7,952 nucleotides of DNA from an uncultured Comamonadaceae bacterium (GTDB lineage Bacteria; Pseudomonadota; Gammaproteobacteria; Burkholderiales; Burkholderiaceae). Shown here in pieces: positions 1 to 6,281 of this stretch (its first letter is position 1; each line of letters begins with the position of its first letter). The notes beneath the pieces are model-generated. The model did no database searches. It had not been told where the DNA came from and saw only the letters and a program-made list of their open reading frames with translations. A program made the translations under genes and the position numbers. The stretch spans positions 1-7,952 of the forward strand of contig CAMLQP010000130.1 of the NCBI GenBank assembly GCA_946482115.1, in the 5' to 3' direction.

Positions 1-458
1 GTCTGGTCGAAGGCCTGTTCCGGCGCGAAGGTGACGGCGCTCAGGTCTTCCAGGCGGTGCGCCAGCATCGCGGCGGCAAAGTCGGGGGAGAAGCCGATGC
101 GGCCCAGCTCGCCCTGCATGGCCTGCAGGTAGCGCTGCAGAGCGGGGACATCGTCGGGTGTGACCTCGCGCAGGCGTGCGGCGTTCGACTTGAGCTGCAC
201 CGTGCGGTGGCTGTGGGGTTCGCTGAACACCACCGCGACACGACCGCTGCGGGCCACGTCGCGCAGCAGCTGCGCCGACTGCCGGCGGTTGAGGAACACC
301 GTGATCTGTTCGCCCTGCGGTGCCACCTGGCTGCCCACCGCGCGCATCAGGCTGGGGGTCAGGTCGGACCCGCACGAACTCACGATGACCGACACGCCGC
401 GCGCCATCATGGCCAGCAGTTCCGGGGTCAGCAGCGGGGTGGTGCCTGGGGTTTCCAC
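1..458 (-). CDS. Pyridoxamine 5'-phosphate oxidase-like (split-barrel flavin-binding) protein, 5' part only
   Basis: The gene runs off the left edge, so 152 codons of the N-terminal part are visible. The protein reads METPGTTPLLTPELLAMMAR, then GVSVIVSS, SLMRAVGSQV, ITVFLNRRQS, VAVVFSEPHSHRTVQLKS. This alternation of strands resembles the split-barrel FMN-binding fold of small proteins annotated as 'pyridoxamine 5'-phosphate oxidase family'. I recognise the family pattern but not a substrate. No ATG gives a full N-terminus: the first in-frame ATGs lie after LLTPELLA, inside the expected fold. I therefore chose the GTG at 456-458, which keeps that segment; its Shine-Dalgarno is weak (AGGC). 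The frame stays open upstream to a TGA near 557-559 but has no better start. A candidate promoter 45-75 bases upstream makes it a separate unit from the cytochrome gene. It may be unrelated to alcohol oxidation. Confidence 0.8.
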   Translation of the reverse strand, partial: METPGTTPLLTPELLAMMARGVSVIVSSCGSDLTPSLMRAVGSQVAPQGEQITVFLNRRQSAQLLRDVARSGRVAVVFSEPHSHRTVQLKSNAARLREVTPDDVPALQRYLQAMQGELGRIGFSPDFAAAMLAHRLEDLSAVTFAPEQAFDQ

Positions 459-503
459 GTGGGGCAGCGCCTGTGTCGGGAATACCGTGGGTAGGAGCTG
501 CCG

Positions 504-532
504 ATGATAGTGAGCCGACCGTGTGCGGCCAA
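504..532 (-). promoter_or_regulatory. Candidate sigma-70 promoter for the flavoprotein gene
   Basis: On the minus strand TTGGCC (527-532, 4 of 6 matches to the -35 consensus) is separated by exactly 17 bases from TATCAT (504-509, 5 of 6 matches to the -10 consensus). Transcription would start near 497, leaving a leader of about 40 bases before the GTG at 458. It lies in the 102-base gap after the cytochrome gene. The call is inferred from hexamers and spacing only. Confidence 0.45.
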
Positions 533-543
533 GTCCGGGCCGC
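525..543. other. Perfect 6-bp hairpin GCGGCC/GGCCGC between cytochrome and flavoprotein genes
   Basis: GCGGCC at 525-530 and GGCCGC at 538-543 form a perfect 6-bp stem with a 7-base loop. It lies just downstream of the cytochrome stop on the minus strand. No U-tract follows, so it is not a canonical intrinsic terminator. It overlaps the -35 hexamer of the candidate flavoprotein promoter and could act in 3'-end stabilisation or be incidental. Confidence 0.35.
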
Positions 544-560
544 GGCGGACGATGGTTTGC

Positions 561-1031
561 TCAGTTGCGTGGCGCAGTTTCCACGAAGCTGCGCAGCGAC
601 CACACGAGCGAGGGTTCGAGCACGCCGTCCCAGGGCGGCATGTGCACGATGCCGAACTTCTGTTTGCCGTAGCGGACCGATTTGACGAAGAAGTGGTCGG
701 CGTCCGACAGGCAACGCTGGCGCAAGGCAGGGTCCTTCACGCGCTGGCAGGCCATGCCGATGCGGCGCAGGTCGGGGGCAGGTGAGCGCATGCCGTTGGC
801 GTTCTCGCCGTGGCAGCGGGCGCAGGTCTGGTTGAAGATGGTGCCACCGATGCGGGCTGCGTCGGCGTTGCCGCGCAGGGGGTTGAGGTCGGCCCAGCCG
901 GGTGCGATGGCCGGCAAGGCGGCGGTGTCCACGTCCGGGCGCTTGACGTCGGCGTCGGCCCGTGCCGTCAGGACGGTGAGGGACAGACCCAGCAGGCACA
1001 GGGCCCGCGATGCGCTGAGGGGGTGCGTCAT
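561..1031 (-). CDS. pedF: Periplasmic cytochrome c, PedF/c-550 type (electron acceptor of the quinoprotein alcohol dehydrogenase)
   Basis: This 156-residue class I cytochrome c is exported: residues 1 to about 25 form a signal peptide (LCLLGLSLTVLTARA). Haem is bound covalently at C70-A-R-C73-H74, and M131 in HMPPW is the likely sixth ligand. The pre-haem stretch VDTAALP...NPLRGN...IGGTIFNQTCARCHG and the end VWSLRSFVE match the pattern I know from PedF/ExaB cytochromes c-550, which take electrons from quinoprotein ethanol dehydrogenases. Two further cysteines, C95 and C107, flank a 13-residue segment between the haem motif and the methionine and could form a disulfide. The ATG sits 2 bases after the TGA of the pentapeptide gene (TGACCATG), with GGGA as ribosome site inside that gene, so translation is probably coupled. 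ExaB would be an alternative name. Confidence 0.9.
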   Translation of the reverse strand: MTHPLSASRALCLLGLSLTVLTARADADVKRPDVDTAALPAIAPGWADLNPLRGNADAARIGGTIFNQTCARCHGENANGMRSPAPDLRRIGMACQRVKDPALRQRCLSDADHFFVKSVRYGKQKFGIVHMPPWDGVLEPSLVWSLRSFVETAPRN

Positions 1032-1033
1032 GG

Positions 1034-1642
1034 TCAGTCCCAGCCCTTCGGACAGCCCTGGCAGTCCACCATGTTGGACGATGGGAAGACCGAATAGAGC
1101 ATGACGTTGCCGTCGAACACCGCGCCCTGCAGGTTGACCTGGTTGAACTTCGCCTCCTGCAGGTTGTTGCCGATGAAGCGGGTGCCCAGGAACCAGGATT
1201 TGTCGAGCCGCGCGATCTCCAGGCTGGCGCCGTTGAATTCTGCCCCCGAGAAGTCCGAGCGCAGCAGGCGTGCGCCTTCGAGGTCGGTGCCGTAGAAGCG
1301 CACCTTCTTCAGGTTGGCGTTGGACACGGTGGCCTTGGATAGCCTGGCGCCGGTGAGGTTCGCACCTTCCAGATCGGCCACGGCCAGGTTGGCACCGCGC
1401 AGGTCGGCCCGGGTCAGGTCGGCCCCGCGGAAGTCGGCACCGGCCAGGTTGCTGCCCACCAGGTTGGCATGGCGAAGGTCGGCGCCGGGGCAGCGGGTGT
1501 AGGGCCAGATGGGACAGCCGTTGATGACCAGCGGCTGGTCGGCGTCGGTCGGGGCTTCGGTGCCAGGCGCCTGTGCGCCGGCGCCGGCGCACAGGGCTCC
1601 CAGCACCGCGGGCGCCAGGCGCCGGATGAGTGGCGTGAACAT
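1034..1642 (-). CDS. Exported pentapeptide-repeat protein of the exa/ped cluster, function unknown
   Basis: The protein has 202 residues. Residues 1-23 look like a signal peptide (arginines 7-8, then a hydrophobic run ending AGAGA). Residues 54-178 are exactly 25 uninterrupted pentapeptides of the A(D/N)LxG type (ADLRH, ANLVG, SNLAG ... AVFDG), with L, F or V always in the central position. This should fold as a right-handed four-sided beta helix of about six turns. Two cysteine pairs flank the helix: C43 and C51 before it, C194 and C197 (CQGC) after it. No enzyme motif is visible, and CQGC is not a haem site because no histidine follows. From memory, a pentapeptide-repeat gene also neighbours the quinoprotein dehydrogenase in Pseudomonas ped/exa clusters; its role there is unknown to me. 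A scaffold or partner in the periplasm is a guess. The start ATG lacks a Shine-Dalgarno and lies 12 bases after a terminator U-tract. Confidence 0.92.
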   Translation of the reverse strand: MFTPLIRRLAPAVLGALCAGAGAQAPGTEAPTDADQPLVINGCPIWPYTRCPGADLRHANLVGSNLAGADFRGADLTRADLRGANLAVADLEGANLTGARLSKATVSNANLKKVRFYGTDLEGARLLRSDFSGAEFNGASLEIARLDKSWFLGTRFIGNNLQEAKFNQVNLQGAVFDGNVMLYSVFPSSNMVDCQGCPKGWD

Positions 1643-1654
1643 GGTGGGTGAAAG

Positions 1655-1702
1655 AAAAAAAGACCTGACCCGCCCAGAGGATCGGAGGGGGCGTGCCAGG
1701 TC
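1655..1702 (-). terminator. Intrinsic terminator downstream of exaA
   Basis: Read on the minus strand, GACCTGGCACGCCC (1689-1702) pairs with GGGCGGGTCAGGTC (1662-1675). The 14-position stem has one G-U pair and one A-G mismatch and a loop of about 13 bases. Seven consecutive U (1655-1661) follow directly. The exaA stop codon ends 15 bases upstream of the stem. This is a textbook rho-independent terminator, yet two co-directional genes continue beyond it, so it may be partial or regulated. Confidence 0.85.
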
Positions 1703-1717
1703 AACGCAAAGGGTGAA

Positions 1718-3604
1718 TCAGCGCGAAGCCACCTGTTTGGGCAGCTTGAAGACCCACATCGATCCCCCCTGGGACACCTGCTTGGTCAGCTCGGCCATGT
1801 CGCCGCCCCACAGCGGCACCGCGCCGCCGTAGCCCGACTGGATGCCGATGTACTGCTCGCCGTCCATCTCCCAGGTGACGGGGATGGAGACAATGCCCGA
1901 GCCGGTCTGGAACTTCCACAGCTCCTTGCCGGTTTTCTGGTCGAAGGCCTTGATGTAGCCGTCGGACGTGCCGGTGAACAGCAGGCCGCCGGCGGTGGTC
2001 AGCGTGCCGGCCCAGAGCGGGAACTGCTCCTTGTGCTCCCAGGCAATCTTGCCGCTCACCGGGTCGATGGCGCGCAGCACGCCCACGTGGTCGTTGAACA
2101 GCTTCTTGATGCGGAAGCCCTGGCCCAGGTAGGCCGCACCCGGCTTGTAGGTGATCTTCTCCGCCCAGTAGTCCATGGCCCAGTGGTTGCCCGGGATGTA
2201 GAACAGGCCGGAGTCCGGGCTGTAGCTCATCGGCATCCAGTTCGTGCCGCCCAGGAAAGGCGGCGAGACGAAGATGCTCTCACCCTTGTCCTGGCCGTCT
2301 TTGGGCTGCGGCGGGTACTGTGCGTCGACCACCTGGGGCATGCCGGTTTTCAGGTCGAAGCCCTTGGTCCAGGTGATGCCGTCCACGAAAGGCCAGGCGT
2401 TGATGATGGCGTTCTGCTTCCAGGGGTGGCCGCCGCCGGCCTTGGCGAGTTTTTCGCGGTCGGTCACGAAGAAGTAGCCGTTGCGGTCGGCGTGGGCCGA
2501 GGCCTTGACCACCTTGCCAGTCTTGGGGTCCTTGTAGTCGAACAGCAGCACCGAGTTGTTGCCCGAGAAGTCCCAGGCGTCGTTGGGTGTGTGCGAGAAG
2601 AAGCCTTTGAGCTCGCCGGTGGTCGGGTCCACGTAGGCCTGGCCCGAGGTGTACAGGCTGGGCCAGTTGATCGGCTTGTCGCCAGGGGCGGTGCGCTTCC
2701 AGGTGTTCCACGGCGCGGGGTTGCCGGTGCCCACGACGATGGTGTTGGTCTCGACGTCGAAGGACGCCGTCTGCCAGGGAGCGCCGCCGCCGTGGCTCCA
2801 GGCCTCGACCTTGCCGGTGGGCGAGTTCGGGTCGTTGGGCCAGGTCGGCGCCTTGGGGTCGCCGGTCGGGGTGCTGGGCTGGCCGTTGAGGCGACCCACG
2901 TGGCCCTCGACAAAGGGCCGGGCCCAGAGCTCCTTGCCGGTGTCCACGTCGCGGGCGTAGAGGAAACCGACGACGCCGAACTCGTCGCCCGAGGAACCGT
3001 GCACCAGCATCACCTTGCCGGTCTTCTGGTCCTTCACGATGAAGGGCGCGCCTGTCATGGTGTAGCCCACGGCGTGGTCGGCAAACTTCTCTTTCCACAC
3101 GACCTTGCCGGTGGCCCGGTCCAGCGCCACGATGGACGCATCCAGTGTGCCGAAGAACACCTTGTCGCCGTAGATGGCCGGGCCGCGGTTGACCACGTCG
3201 CAGCAGGGGCGGATGTCTTCGGGCAGGCGGTGTTCGTAGCTCCACAGGCGCTTGCCGGTGCGCGCCTCAATGGCGACGAAGCGCGAGTACGACGCGGTGG
3301 CGTAGATCACGCCGTCGTGCACCAGCACCTGGCCTTCCTGGCCGCGCTGTTTTTCGCCGCCGAACGAGTAGCTCCAAACCGGCAGCAGCCCGGCGACGTT
3401 CTGGGTGTTGATGGTCTTGGCCGGGCTGTAGCGCTGGGCGGTCAGGCCCAGGCCGTAACTCAGCACATCGCCGGTGGTCTTGTGGTCGTTCGCGATGTCT
3501 TCCCAGGTCACCGGCTTGGCGGCATGGGCGGTTGCGGTCAGCAGGGTGGCCAGTGCGAGCGCAATGTGGCTCGGCCGCGGGTTGAACGCAGGGCGTGCGG
3601 TCAT
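1718..3604 (-). CDS. exaA: PQQ-dependent quinoprotein alcohol (ethanol) dehydrogenase ExaA, calcium type
   Basis: This 628-residue periplasmic enzyme oxidises primary alcohols to aldehydes using PQQ and passes electrons to a c-type cytochrome. Residues 1 to about 28 are a signal peptide (LALATLLTATAHA). The body is an eight-bladed propeller with tryptophan-docking repeats such as TGKRLWSYEHR and TGKELWKFQTG. The adjacent cysteine pair that forms the PQQ-site disulfide ring is C134-C135 (IRPCCDVVNRG). The metal ligands expected from ExaA structures are present: E208 (SSGDEFG), N295 (GNPAPWN) and the catalytic base D345 (NDAWDFSGNN), all at one constant offset of 29 from mature ExaA numbering as I recall it. 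Position 347 is Ser, not the extra Asp of lanthanide enzymes (XoxF, PedH), so calcium is expected. Compared with ExaA as I remember it, about ten extra residues occur around 386-397 (LAKAGGGHPWKQ). The start at 3604 has AGGAG 8 bases upstream and begins the signal peptide; the frame is open further upstream but reads through the promoter region. Confidence 0.97.
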   Translation of the reverse strand: MTARPAFNPRPSHIALALATLLTATAHAAKPVTWEDIANDHKTTGDVLSYGLGLTAQRYSPAKTINTQNVAGLLPVWSYSFGGEKQRGQEGQVLVHDGVIYATASYSRFVAIEARTGKRLWSYEHRLPEDIRPCCDVVNRGPAIYGDKVFFGTLDASIVALDRATGKVVWKEKFADHAVGYTMTGAPFIVKDQKTGKVMLVHGSSGDEFGVVGFLYARDVDTGKELWARPFVEGHVGRLNGQPSTPTGDPKAPTWPNDPNSPTGKVEAWSHGGGAPWQTASFDVETNTIVVGTGNPAPWNTWKRTAPGDKPINWPSLYTSGQAYVDPTTGELKGFFSHTPNDAWDFSGNNSVLLFDYKDPKTGKVVKASAHADRNGYFFVTDREKLAKAGGGHPWKQNAIINAWPFVDGITWTKGFDLKTGMPQVVDAQYPPQPKDGQDKGESIFVSPPFLGGTNWMPMSYSPDSGLFYIPGNHWAMDYWAEKITYKPGAAYLGQGFRIKKLFNDHVGVLRAIDPVSGKIAWEHKEQFPLWAGTLTTAGGLLFTGTSDGYIKAFDQKTGKELWKFQTGSGIVSIPVTWEMDGEQYIGIQSGYGGAVPLWGGDMAELTKQVSQGGSMWVFKLPKQVASR

Positions 3605-3665
3605 GGTGGGTCTCCTCGGTGTGGGTGGTGGCTGCCGGGTCGCAGCGGAACTGCAGAGCGCCGCC

Positions 3666-3694
3666 AGTATCGGCAGCGCCCGGATCACCGTCGC
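3666..3694 (-). promoter_or_regulatory. Candidate activator-dependent exaA promoter
   Basis: On the minus strand GATACT (3666-3671) is a plausible -10 box, 17 bases from a poor -35 hexamer GCGACG (3689-3694). A start near 3659 would give a 55-base leader ending in GAGGAGACCCACC before the ATG at 3604. A weak -35 box with upstream phased repeats is typical of promoters that need an activator, here presumably the response regulator encoded at 5134-5781. Confidence 0.4.
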
Positions 3695-3745
3695 GGGAGC
3701 GCCGCCCCCTCAACCCGGGAAAAATGCCCGACCGGCCCGGGAAAA
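3692..3745. promoter_or_regulatory. Phased direct repeats, candidate response-regulator operator in the exaA/kinase gap
   Basis: CCCGGGAAAA occurs at 3714-3723 and again exactly at 3736-3745. A degenerate copy, CGCGGGAGCG, lies at 3692-3701 (6 of 10 matches, keeping the CGGGA core). All three are spaced 22 bases start to start, about two helical turns, so they face the same side of the DNA. Relative to the candidate exaA start they centre near -37, -59 and -81, with the weakest copy over the -35 region. The binding protein is inferred, not shown. Confidence 0.5.
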
Positions 3746-3803
3746 CCGGACAGGGTGGCATGTGGATTGCGAAGCACGGGTTCCCTGTCGCCTGGAGCAA
3801 CCC

Positions 3804-5159
3804 ATGGACCTCAGACACCGATTGCTGGCTTGCCTGTCGGCGGGCTTCGCGGCCCTGCTGGTGGCGGGCGCGCTGCTGGTGGCGACGAGCCTGCGGGACG
3901 ACGTGCAGGACGAGCTGGAAGGCACGGCGCGGCTGGTGGCGCTGGTCCTGCAGGCGGCCCAGGCCTCTCCCCAGGGCAGCGAGGCCGCGCACCGCGCGGT
4001 GGACAGCCTGCTGGCCCGCGGCGGGCTGCGCCATGTCCGCGTGGAGTGGGTGCGTTCAGCCGCGGAGCAGCCACTGCTCCATTCCGCAACAACCCGGGAC
4101 GAGGACGCCGGCTGGGCGGAGCGACTGGCCGGCCTGCAGGATTGGGATTTACCCGAATACCGGCTCGCGGTGGGACCGAACGAACAACTGCTGATCCGCA
4201 TGGACCCGCGCAGCGAGGTCGACGAGGTGCTGGAGGATGCGGCGGCGATGCTGGCGGTGTTCCTGCTGTTTGCGGGTGTGTCCCTGGCGGCCGCCTGGTG
4301 GGCCGCCGATCGGGCCTTGCGCCCGGTGCGCGAACTGGAGGAGGGCCTGGCGCGCATCGGTCGCGGAGAGCTGGACCGGCCGATGCCCCCCATGGCCTTG
4401 CGCGAGTACCAGCGGGTGGCCCATGCCATCAATCGACTGGAGCAGACCCTGGCGCAGGCGCACGAGAGCGAGCGCCGTCTGGGACAGCGGTTGATGGCGA
4501 TGCAGGAGAGCGAACGGGAGGAACTCGCGCGCGAGCTGCACGACGAGTTCGGCCAGGGCCTTGCGGCCATGGGCGCGGCGGCCGCCTTTGTCGAACGGCA
4601 CGCCGACTCCGCGCGTCCCGACACCCTGGTCGAATGCGCGCGGGACATCCGCACCGCATCGACCCGCATGACCCTGCAGGTGCGAAGCCGGCTGCGACAG
4701 CTGCGGCCGCACGGCCTGGAGGCCATGAACCTTCGCGAGGCCATCACTGAGCTGGTGTATGGCAGTCGCCTGCGGGCCGAGGGCGTTGCCATCGAGACCC
4801 AGGTGCCGGACGTGCTGCCCAGGTTGTCGGCGGAGGCGGGTCTGGCGCTGTACCGGACGGTCCAGGAGGCGTTGACCAACGTGTTGCGCCACGCCCATGC
4901 CGCGCGCGTGCGCCTGGTCATTGCCCTGGGTGCGCAGGGTTTGCAGATGACGCTGGACGACGATGGTGCGGGGCGTGCGAACGACGTGTTGCGGGCAGCC
5001 CGGGCCGGTGTGATGGGCATGCGCGAGCGGGCCGCCATGGCGGGCGGTCGCTTCGAATTGGGCACCGCCCCGCTGGGGGGGCTGCGCGTGATGCTGTGGC
5101 TGCCGCTGGCAACCCAGGGACAAGGAGACTTCGATGGTGAATGTGCTGTTGCTGGATGA
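3804..5159 (+). CDS. Membrane sensor histidine kinase, NarX/HisKA_3 class with MoxY/LapD-like periplasmic region
   Basis: The protein has 451 residues. Its domains in order are: transmembrane helix 1 (about 7-28), a periplasmic region (29-147), transmembrane helix 2 (148-167), a HAMP linker (168-217) and a coiled stretch. Then comes a HisKA_3 dimerisation helix with the phosphoacceptor H246 (ARELHDEFGQGL), followed by an ATPase domain with N359 (QEALTNVLRHAHA), DDDGAG (385-390) and GVMGMRERA (402-410). The periplasmic part has GGLRHVRVEW and, just before the second helix, MDPRSEVDEVLEDA, resembling the LapD/MoxY N-terminal domain. MoxY is the kinase controlling methanol oxidation in Paracoccus. 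Pseudomonas ExaD, as I recall, is a cytoplasmic kinase, so this is a different sensor on the same pathway. The start ATG has GGAG 7 bases upstream and opens directly into the first helix; the longer frame from 3474 crosses the promoter and is rejected. Its 3' end overlaps the regulator gene. The ligand is unknown. Confidence 0.93.
   Translation: MDLRHRLLACLSAGFAALLVAGALLVATSLRDDVQDELEGTARLVALVLQAAQASPQGSEAAHRAVDSLLARGGLRHVRVEWVRSAAEQPLLHSATTRDEDAGWAERLAGLQDWDLPEYRLAVGPNEQLLIRMDPRSEVDEVLEDAAAMLAVFLLFAGVSLAAAWWAADRALRPVRELEEGLARIGRGELDRPMPPMALREYQRVAHAINRLEQTLAQAHESERRLGQRLMAMQESEREELARELHDEFGQGLAAMGAAAAFVERHADSARPDTLVECARDIRTASTRMTLQVRSRLRQLRPHGLEAMNLREAITELVYGSRLRAEGVAIETQVPDVLPRLSAEAGLALYRTVQEALTNVLRHAHAARVRLVIALGAQGLQMTLDDDGAGRANDVLRAARAGVMGMRERAAMAGGRFELGTAPLGGLRVMLWLPLATQGQGDFDGECAVAG
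5122..5127 (+). promoter_or_regulatory. Ribosome binding site of the response regulator inside the kinase gene
   Basis: AAGGAG stands 6 bases before the ATG at 5134 and within the kinase coding region, whose stop is at 5157-5159. The strong site decides the start and allows the regulator to be translated independently of, or coupled to, the kinase. Confidence 0.8.
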
Positions 5160-5781
5160 CCATGCCGTGGTGCGCACCGGCTACCGCCGGCTGATCGACG
5201 CGGAGCCGGACCTGCGCGTGGTGGCCGAGGCCAGCACGGCGGATGAGGCCTATGCCCACCTCCAGCTGGGCGGCATCGACGTGGCGGTGGTGGACCTGAG
5301 CCTGCGGGGTGCCAGCGGCGTCGAGGCGATCCGGCGCCTGGTCGCCCGGGACCCTCAGCTGCGCGTGATGGTCTTGTCCATGCACGACAGCCCCGGGTAC
5401 GTGACGCAGGCCATGCGCGCCGGTGCGCTGGGCTACCTGAGCAAGAGCAGCGAGCCGGGTGACATGCTCGACGGCATCCGGGCGGTGGCGCGCGGCCGAC
5501 GGGTGCTGGCGCCCGATGTCGCCCGGTCGCTGGCCGACGCCTCGCTGGACGGTGACGGCCTGCTCAACCGGTTGACGCCGCGGGAGTTCGAGGTGTTGCG
5601 GCTGGCCGCCACCGGCGAAGCCACGCACCGGATCGCCAGCCAGATGCACCTGAGCCCGAAGACGGTGCTGAACCACCTGTCCATGGTGCGGCAGAAGCTG
5701 GGCGCCGACAGCGACTTCAAGCTGCTGCGCCTGGCGGTTCGCCACGGACTGGTGGATCTGACCGGTGAAGCCGCTTGCTGA
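5134..5781 (+). CDS. NarL/FixJ-family response regulator (MoxX/ExaE-like) for quinoprotein alcohol oxidation
   Basis: This is a 215-residue two-domain regulator. The receiver domain (1-120) has the acidic pair D8-D9, the phosphoacceptor D54 (VAVVDLSLRG), S82 (VLSMHD) and K104 (GYLSKSS). The LuxR-type helix-turn-helix (about 145-206) reads LTPREFEVLRLAATGEATHR, then QMHLSPKTVLNHLSMVRQKL. It overlaps the kinase gene by 26 bases in another frame, so the two are co-transcribed. Its position next to exaA and opposite in direction argues that it is the activator of exaA, as ExaE/AgmR is in Pseudomonas and MoxX in Paracoccus; that target is inferred. Its gene ends 11 bases before the convergent nudJ stop, with no clear terminator hairpin in the gap. 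Confidence 0.95.
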   Translation: MVNVLLLDDHAVVRTGYRRLIDAEPDLRVVAEASTADEAYAHLQLGGIDVAVVDLSLRGASGVEAIRRLVARDPQLRVMVLSMHDSPGYVTQAMRAGALGYLSKSSEPGDMLDGIRAVARGRRVLAPDVARSLADASLDGDGLLNRLTPREFEVLRLAATGEATHRIASQMHLSPKTVLNHLSMVRQKLGADSDFKLLRLAVRHGLVDLTGEAAC

Positions 5782-5792
5782 GGTCGGAACCC

Positions 5793-6275
5793 TCAACGCG
5801 CCACGAACACCGACAGATCCGTCTGCACCGTGTCGAGCGCAAAACGCCGCCCGGCCAGGTGGTCCTCGATGCAGCGCAGCACCAGCGGGCTGCGGTGCCG
5901 TGCCGTGCTGGCGCGCACCTCGTCGGGCGTCATCCACAGCGTGCGCACGATGCCACGGTCCAGCGAGCGGTGCGGGTCGAAGTCGCCCAGCGCGCCGCAG
6001 TAGGCGAAACGCAGGTAGGTGATGTCTTCGCCCGTGCGCTCGCGCTGGAACCGCGAGAGGTAGATGCCCACCAGCGCGGTCGGCCGGAAGGCGAAGGCCG
6101 TCTCTTCCAGCGCCTCGCGCGCCACACCCTGTTCAGGGCTCTCGCCCGGGTCCAGATGACCGGCCGGGTTGTTGAGCCGCAGTCCTTCGGGCGTCTCTTC
6201 CTCGACCAGCAGGTAGCGGCCCTCGGATTCGATGATCGCGGCCACGGTGACGCTGGGTTTCCATCGGGTGTTCAT
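5793..6275 (-). CDS. nudJ: Nudix hydrolase, NudJ family
   Basis: This 160-residue protein hydrolyses phosphate from nucleotide or thiamine-type pyrophosphates; E. coli NudJ acts on HMP-PP, thiamine pyrophosphate and nucleoside di- and triphosphates. The Nudix box is at 39-61: G39, E45, R53-E54, E57-E58, with Ala (60) where the consensus has Gly, a change I have seen in betaproteobacterial members. The opening WKPSVTVAAII, the motif NNPAGHLDPGES and the late RSPLVLRCIEDHLAGRRF match the NudJ layout, and length agrees (about 153 in E. coli). The start ATG at 6275 begins the conserved N-terminus. The longer frame upstream has no support. Only six bases separate the start codon from a GATAAT box. 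In many betaproteobacteria nudJ lies before mnmA, but here it stands alone, convergent with the regulator gene. Confidence 0.93.
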   Translation of the reverse strand: MNTRWKPSVTVAAIIESEGRYLLVEEETPEGLRLNNPAGHLDPGESPEQGVAREALEETAFAFRPTALVGIYLSRFQRERTGEDITYLRFAYCGALGDFDPHRSLDRGIVRTLWMTPDEVRASTARHRSPLVLRCIEDHLAGRRFALDTVQTDLSVFVAR

Positions 6276-6281
6276 GGCCGC

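Noticed and set aside
1314..1502. Repetitive plus-strand frame rich in LAP and SAR
   Set aside because: It is the mirror of the pentapeptide repeats on the other strand; the regularity comes from the real gene.
1032..1592. Upstream extension of the cytochrome frame through the pentapeptide gene
   Set aside because: The extension is Arg/Pro/Gly-rich and out of frame with a clear 25-repeat protein. The cytochrome signal peptide begins at the ATG at 1031.
1683..1698. Possible sigma-54 promoter (TGGCAC on the minus strand) before the pentapeptide gene
   Set aside because: The -24 half resembles the consensus but the -12 GC at the required distance is absent, and the sequence is part of the terminator stem.
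1718..3604. Lanthanide-dependent XoxF-type methanol dehydrogenase
   Set aside because: The overall sequence and the WDFSG segment fit ExaA; the extra Asp expected for lanthanide binding is Ser347.
3605..3688. N-terminal extension of exaA from an upstream ATG
   Set aside because: The extra 28 residues read through the candidate promoter, while the ATG at 3604 has a strong AGGAG and begins a normal signal peptide.
3474..3803. N-terminal extension of the kinase reading frame
   Set aside because: It overlaps the start of exaA and the whole control region. The ATG at 3804 has a GGAG site and opens directly into the first membrane helix.
2033..4750. 905-codon open frame on the plus strand opposite exaA and running into the kinase gene
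   Set aside because: It is antisense to a clearly identified dehydrogenase, its translation has no recognisable domain and is rich in Arg, Gly, Ala and Val, and it crosses the divergent promoter region. Long antisense frames are expected in GC-rich genes.
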